Shown: positions 5,899-7,595 of the stretch, one piece after another
How the letters are laid out: every line of letters begins with the position of its first letter
Numbering within the stretch: position 1 is the stretch's first letter
Assembly (NCBI GenBank): GCA_045650565.1
Contig: JAZRRG010000039.1
Span: 1 to 7,595 of the forward strand
Direction of reading: 5' to 3'
DNA length: 7,595 nt
Source: SIG565 sp045650565
Lineage (GTDB): Bacteria; Bacillota; Clostridia; Oscillospirales; Acutalibacteraceae
Position numbers and translations under genes: made by a program
Notes under the pieces: generated by a model
The model's input: the letters and a program-made list of their open reading frames with translations, nothing else
The model's database searches: none
Told to the model about the DNA's origin: nothing

Positions 5899-7442
5899 GC
5901 GACCAAAACATACAAAACAATGCCGAAGTATTTAACGAGCCCGAATCAACCATATTTTCCGACCCTGCACATTTTAAAGATGAAAACTCGCAAAAAAGCG
6001 AGAAAAAGCATAAGCTGCTTTTTAGGGTTTTGGCAACCCTTCTTATCGTGGCCGTGCTCGCAGGTGGCACCTTTGCCGCATTTAAACTCATCCCCGAAAA
6101 AAGCGAGGACAACGATGATGCTGCGGCTACCATTCCCGTTACCTCTATTGCAGAAAACAGTGTCAATTATATTGAAATTATAAATGATATAGGCACGGTA
6201 AAGCTTAACGCAGAACTTGGTGAAAAGGACAATGAGTCTATAGTTACTTGGACGGTTGATGGCGTTGATTCCTCTCTTACAAGCTCGGACTCAATTTCAT
6301 CCTTTGCGGGAAACATTTTGTCCCTCTCGGCACTGCAAAAAATAAACTCGGACTCGGCTGATTTCGGCTTTTCAGACCCTGAGGCGAAAATAACCGTTTA
6401 TAAGAAAGAGGATACGCTTGAGCTGACTTTAGGTAACAGCGCACCCGCAAACATCGGTTATTACTGCAAAGTGTCTACCGACACCGAAAATGTTTATATT
6501 ATTTCGGATGAATTTGCCTATTACTTTATGTCAGCAGAGGAGGTTTCCTTTGCAAACGCTCCCGGATTTACCAGCGTAAAGAACGATAAAAACAACTCTT
6601 GCTTTAGCGATAATTCCATTATTGATATGGATTATATTAAGATTTCGGGCAAAAAACACAGCACACCATTTGAGATAGTAATGCAAGAGGATGATGCCAT
6701 AAACGCATACTTCGCATTCCGTATGCAGTCGCCAACCGTTAGAGTTTGCGACAGTACCGCCCCGCAGGCAGTGCTTGATGCCTTTTCCAACGGCTTTTCG
6801 GCGGCGGGCGCTTATGCCTATGGCACCGATGCCGAAACCCTAAAAAAATACGGTCTCGATAACCCTGACTATCAAGTAACGCTATGTCTTAATGGCGAGG
6901 AATTTACGGTGCGTTTTGCCGTGGTTGATGATTCTTATGTCGCTTTTGTTGACGGCAAAACCGATATGGTGCAAAAGGTGGCGCTATCCTCGATTTCTTT
7001 TGCAACTGCCGACATTGAGAGCTATTACAGTACCTTTGTTATACTCGAAAACCTGTCAGGACTTAAGCAGTTTATAGTTGAGAGTGATAAGGGCAAATAT
7101 GTATTTGATACCGAGTACACCGAAACACCCGACGGTGAGGATGACCAATATAAAGCGTTTTTTGGTGGTAATGAGCTCAAGATAAAGCGCTTTAAGGACT
7201 ATTACGGCACCCTCATTGCTATGACACCTATTTCTTATGAAACCAAAAGCTTAACCAATGTTTATGCAAAAATCACATTTAAGCACAGCAGCGACCTAAG
7301 TGACACAGTGCTTACCTTTAAAAAGGTAGCCAAGCTTCGCTACCAAGCCGAAATTGACGGTATTCCCGTTTGTCAGGTAACCTCTACCGCATTGGATAAG
7401 TTTTTATCAGATACCGTTAAAATGTCAAAGAATGAATATTAA
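5895..7442 (+). CDS. Membrane-anchored DUF4340 domain protein
   Basis: A 515-residue protein with a charged cytoplasmic N-terminus (about 40 residues), one membrane helix at about 41-66 (LLFRVLATLLIVAVLAGGTF) and a long extracytoplasmic region. The outer part carries two similar DUF4340-type blocks: FGFSDPEAKITVY...GNSAPANIGYYCKV (157-193) and YGLDNPDYQVTL...FVDGKTDMVQKV (319-362). Both share the G(F/L)xxPxxxVT pattern followed by a beta-rich stretch. The end, KLRYQAEIDGIPVCQVTSTA (480-499), may be a further related unit. In known genomes DUF4340 proteins stand next to GldG-like proteins, as here, and are thought to be part of the same envelope complex; their activity is unknown. It has no signal-peptidase or lipobox motif I can see, so it should stay anchored. 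It is the last gene of the operon, with a terminator about 60 nt downstream. Confidence 0.88.
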   Translation: MSDQNIQNNAEVFNEPESTIFSDPAHFKDENSQKSEKKHKLLFRVLATLLIVAVLAGGTFAAFKLIPEKSEDNDDAAATIPVTSIAENSVNYIEIINDIGTVKLNAELGEKDNESIVTWTVDGVDSSLTSSDSISSFAGNILSLSALQKINSDSADFGFSDPEAKITVYKKEDTLELTLGNSAPANIGYYCKVSTDTENVYIISDEFAYYFMSAEEVSFANAPGFTSVKNDKNNSCFSDNSIIDMDYIKISGKKHSTPFEIVMQEDDAINAYFAFRMQSPTVRVCDSTAPQAVLDAFSNGFSAAGAYAYGTDAETLKKYGLDNPDYQVTLCLNGEEFTVRFAVVDDSYVAFVDGKTDMVQKVALSSISFATADIESYYSTFVILENLSGLKQFIVESDKGKYVFDTEYTETPDGEDDQYKAFFGGNELKIKRFKDYYGTLIAMTPISYETKSLTNVYAKITFKHSSDLSDTVLTFKKVAKLRYQAEIDGIPVCQVTSTALDKFLSDTVKMSKNEY

Positions 7443-7461
7443 AAAACGCCCTTTCTGAAAC

Positions 7462-7480
7462 TGTCAAGTAAAAGTAGACA
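7462..7480. other. Possible insertion-sequence end (TGTC...GACA motif)
   Basis: TGTCAAGTAAAAGTAGACA begins with TGTC and ends with its complement GACA, 20 nt after the stop of the DUF4340 gene. Elements starting with TGT...ACA ends, such as IS21-like ones, have similar termini. No transposase and no second end are in the window, so this is only a suggestion. Confidence 0.25.
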
Positions 7481-7500
7481 AAATAAAAAGATTTATAGGA

Positions 7501-7531
7501 AGCCCTGTTCGGTTCTGAACCGAACAGGGCT
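7501..7531 (+). terminator. Intrinsic terminator after the ABC operon
   Basis: A perfect 14-bp stem, AGCCCTGTTCGGTT (7501-7514) with its complement (7518-7531), closes on a 3-nt loop (or 5 nt with one pair fewer) and is followed by TTTT. It lies about 60 nt after the DUF4340 stop and should end the four-gene transcript. Confidence 0.88.
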
Positions 7532-7557
7532 TTTCCGTCCGCATTTAACGGAAAAGC
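7529..7557 (+). promoter_or_regulatory. Second hairpin overlapping the terminator
   Basis: GCTTTTCCGT (7529-7538) pairs perfectly with ACGGAAAAGC (7548-7557) around a 9-nt loop. Its left arm uses the last 3 bases of the terminator stem and the whole T-run, so the two full structures cannot form together. It might weaken termination or may simply be a second stem of the same 3' region. Confidence 0.45.
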
Positions 7558-7565
7558 GTTGATTA

Positions 7566-7594
7566 TTGAAATAGTGAATATACTCTTGTATAAG
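7566..7594 (+). promoter_or_regulatory. Promoter pointing out of the right edge
   Basis: TTGAAA (7566-7571, 5 of 6) and TATAAG (7589-7594, 5 of 6) are spaced exactly 17 bp apart. It suggests that a plus-strand gene begins soon after the window, separate from the ABC operon because the terminator lies between. Confidence 0.45.
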
Positions 7595-7595
7595 T

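Overview
The window looks like chromosomal DNA from a member of the Bacillota, most likely an uncultivated gut-type Clostridia (Oscillospirales/Ruminococcaceae-like). This is inferred from moderate GC, strong AGGAGG-type ribosome binding sites, sigma-A type promoters, CCA-encoding tRNA genes and the gene families present. No rRNA or species marker is available, so the taxonomy is only a guess.

The left part (1-1132) is read on the minus strand. A tRNA-Met(CAT)/tRNA-Glu(TTC) pair is driven by a promoter with perfect consensus boxes and closed by an 18-bp hairpin terminator. Next in that direction comes a tract of about 130 bp made of short hairpins separated by CATCAC/GTGATG motifs. After it, a separate promoter drives a small two-gene unit: a four-helix-bundle protein of the 23S-rRNA-IVP/Avd-like family, overlapping by ATGA with an unrecognised cysteine-cluster protein that runs off the left edge.

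The middle (1205-2479, minus) is a DUF1015 family gene. It is divergent from the next operon, and the predicted -35 boxes of the two promoters lie only 7 bp apart, so the two sides could be co-regulated.

The right part (2652-7442, plus) is one tight four-gene operon: ABC ATPase (GldA-like), six-helix ABC-2 permease (GldF-like), membrane-anchored GldG-like auxiliary protein, and membrane-anchored DUF4340 protein. Gaps are 11 nt, 17 nt and a 4-nt overlap. The set reads as a complete transporter with two large extracytoplasmic partners. The families are known and named after gliding motility, but their substrate in such bacteria is, as far as I know, not established. This is the most interesting system here.

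The tail (7443-7595) has a strong intrinsic terminator, an overlapping alternative hairpin, a TGTC...GACA motif that may be an insertion-sequence end, and a promoter pointing out of the window.
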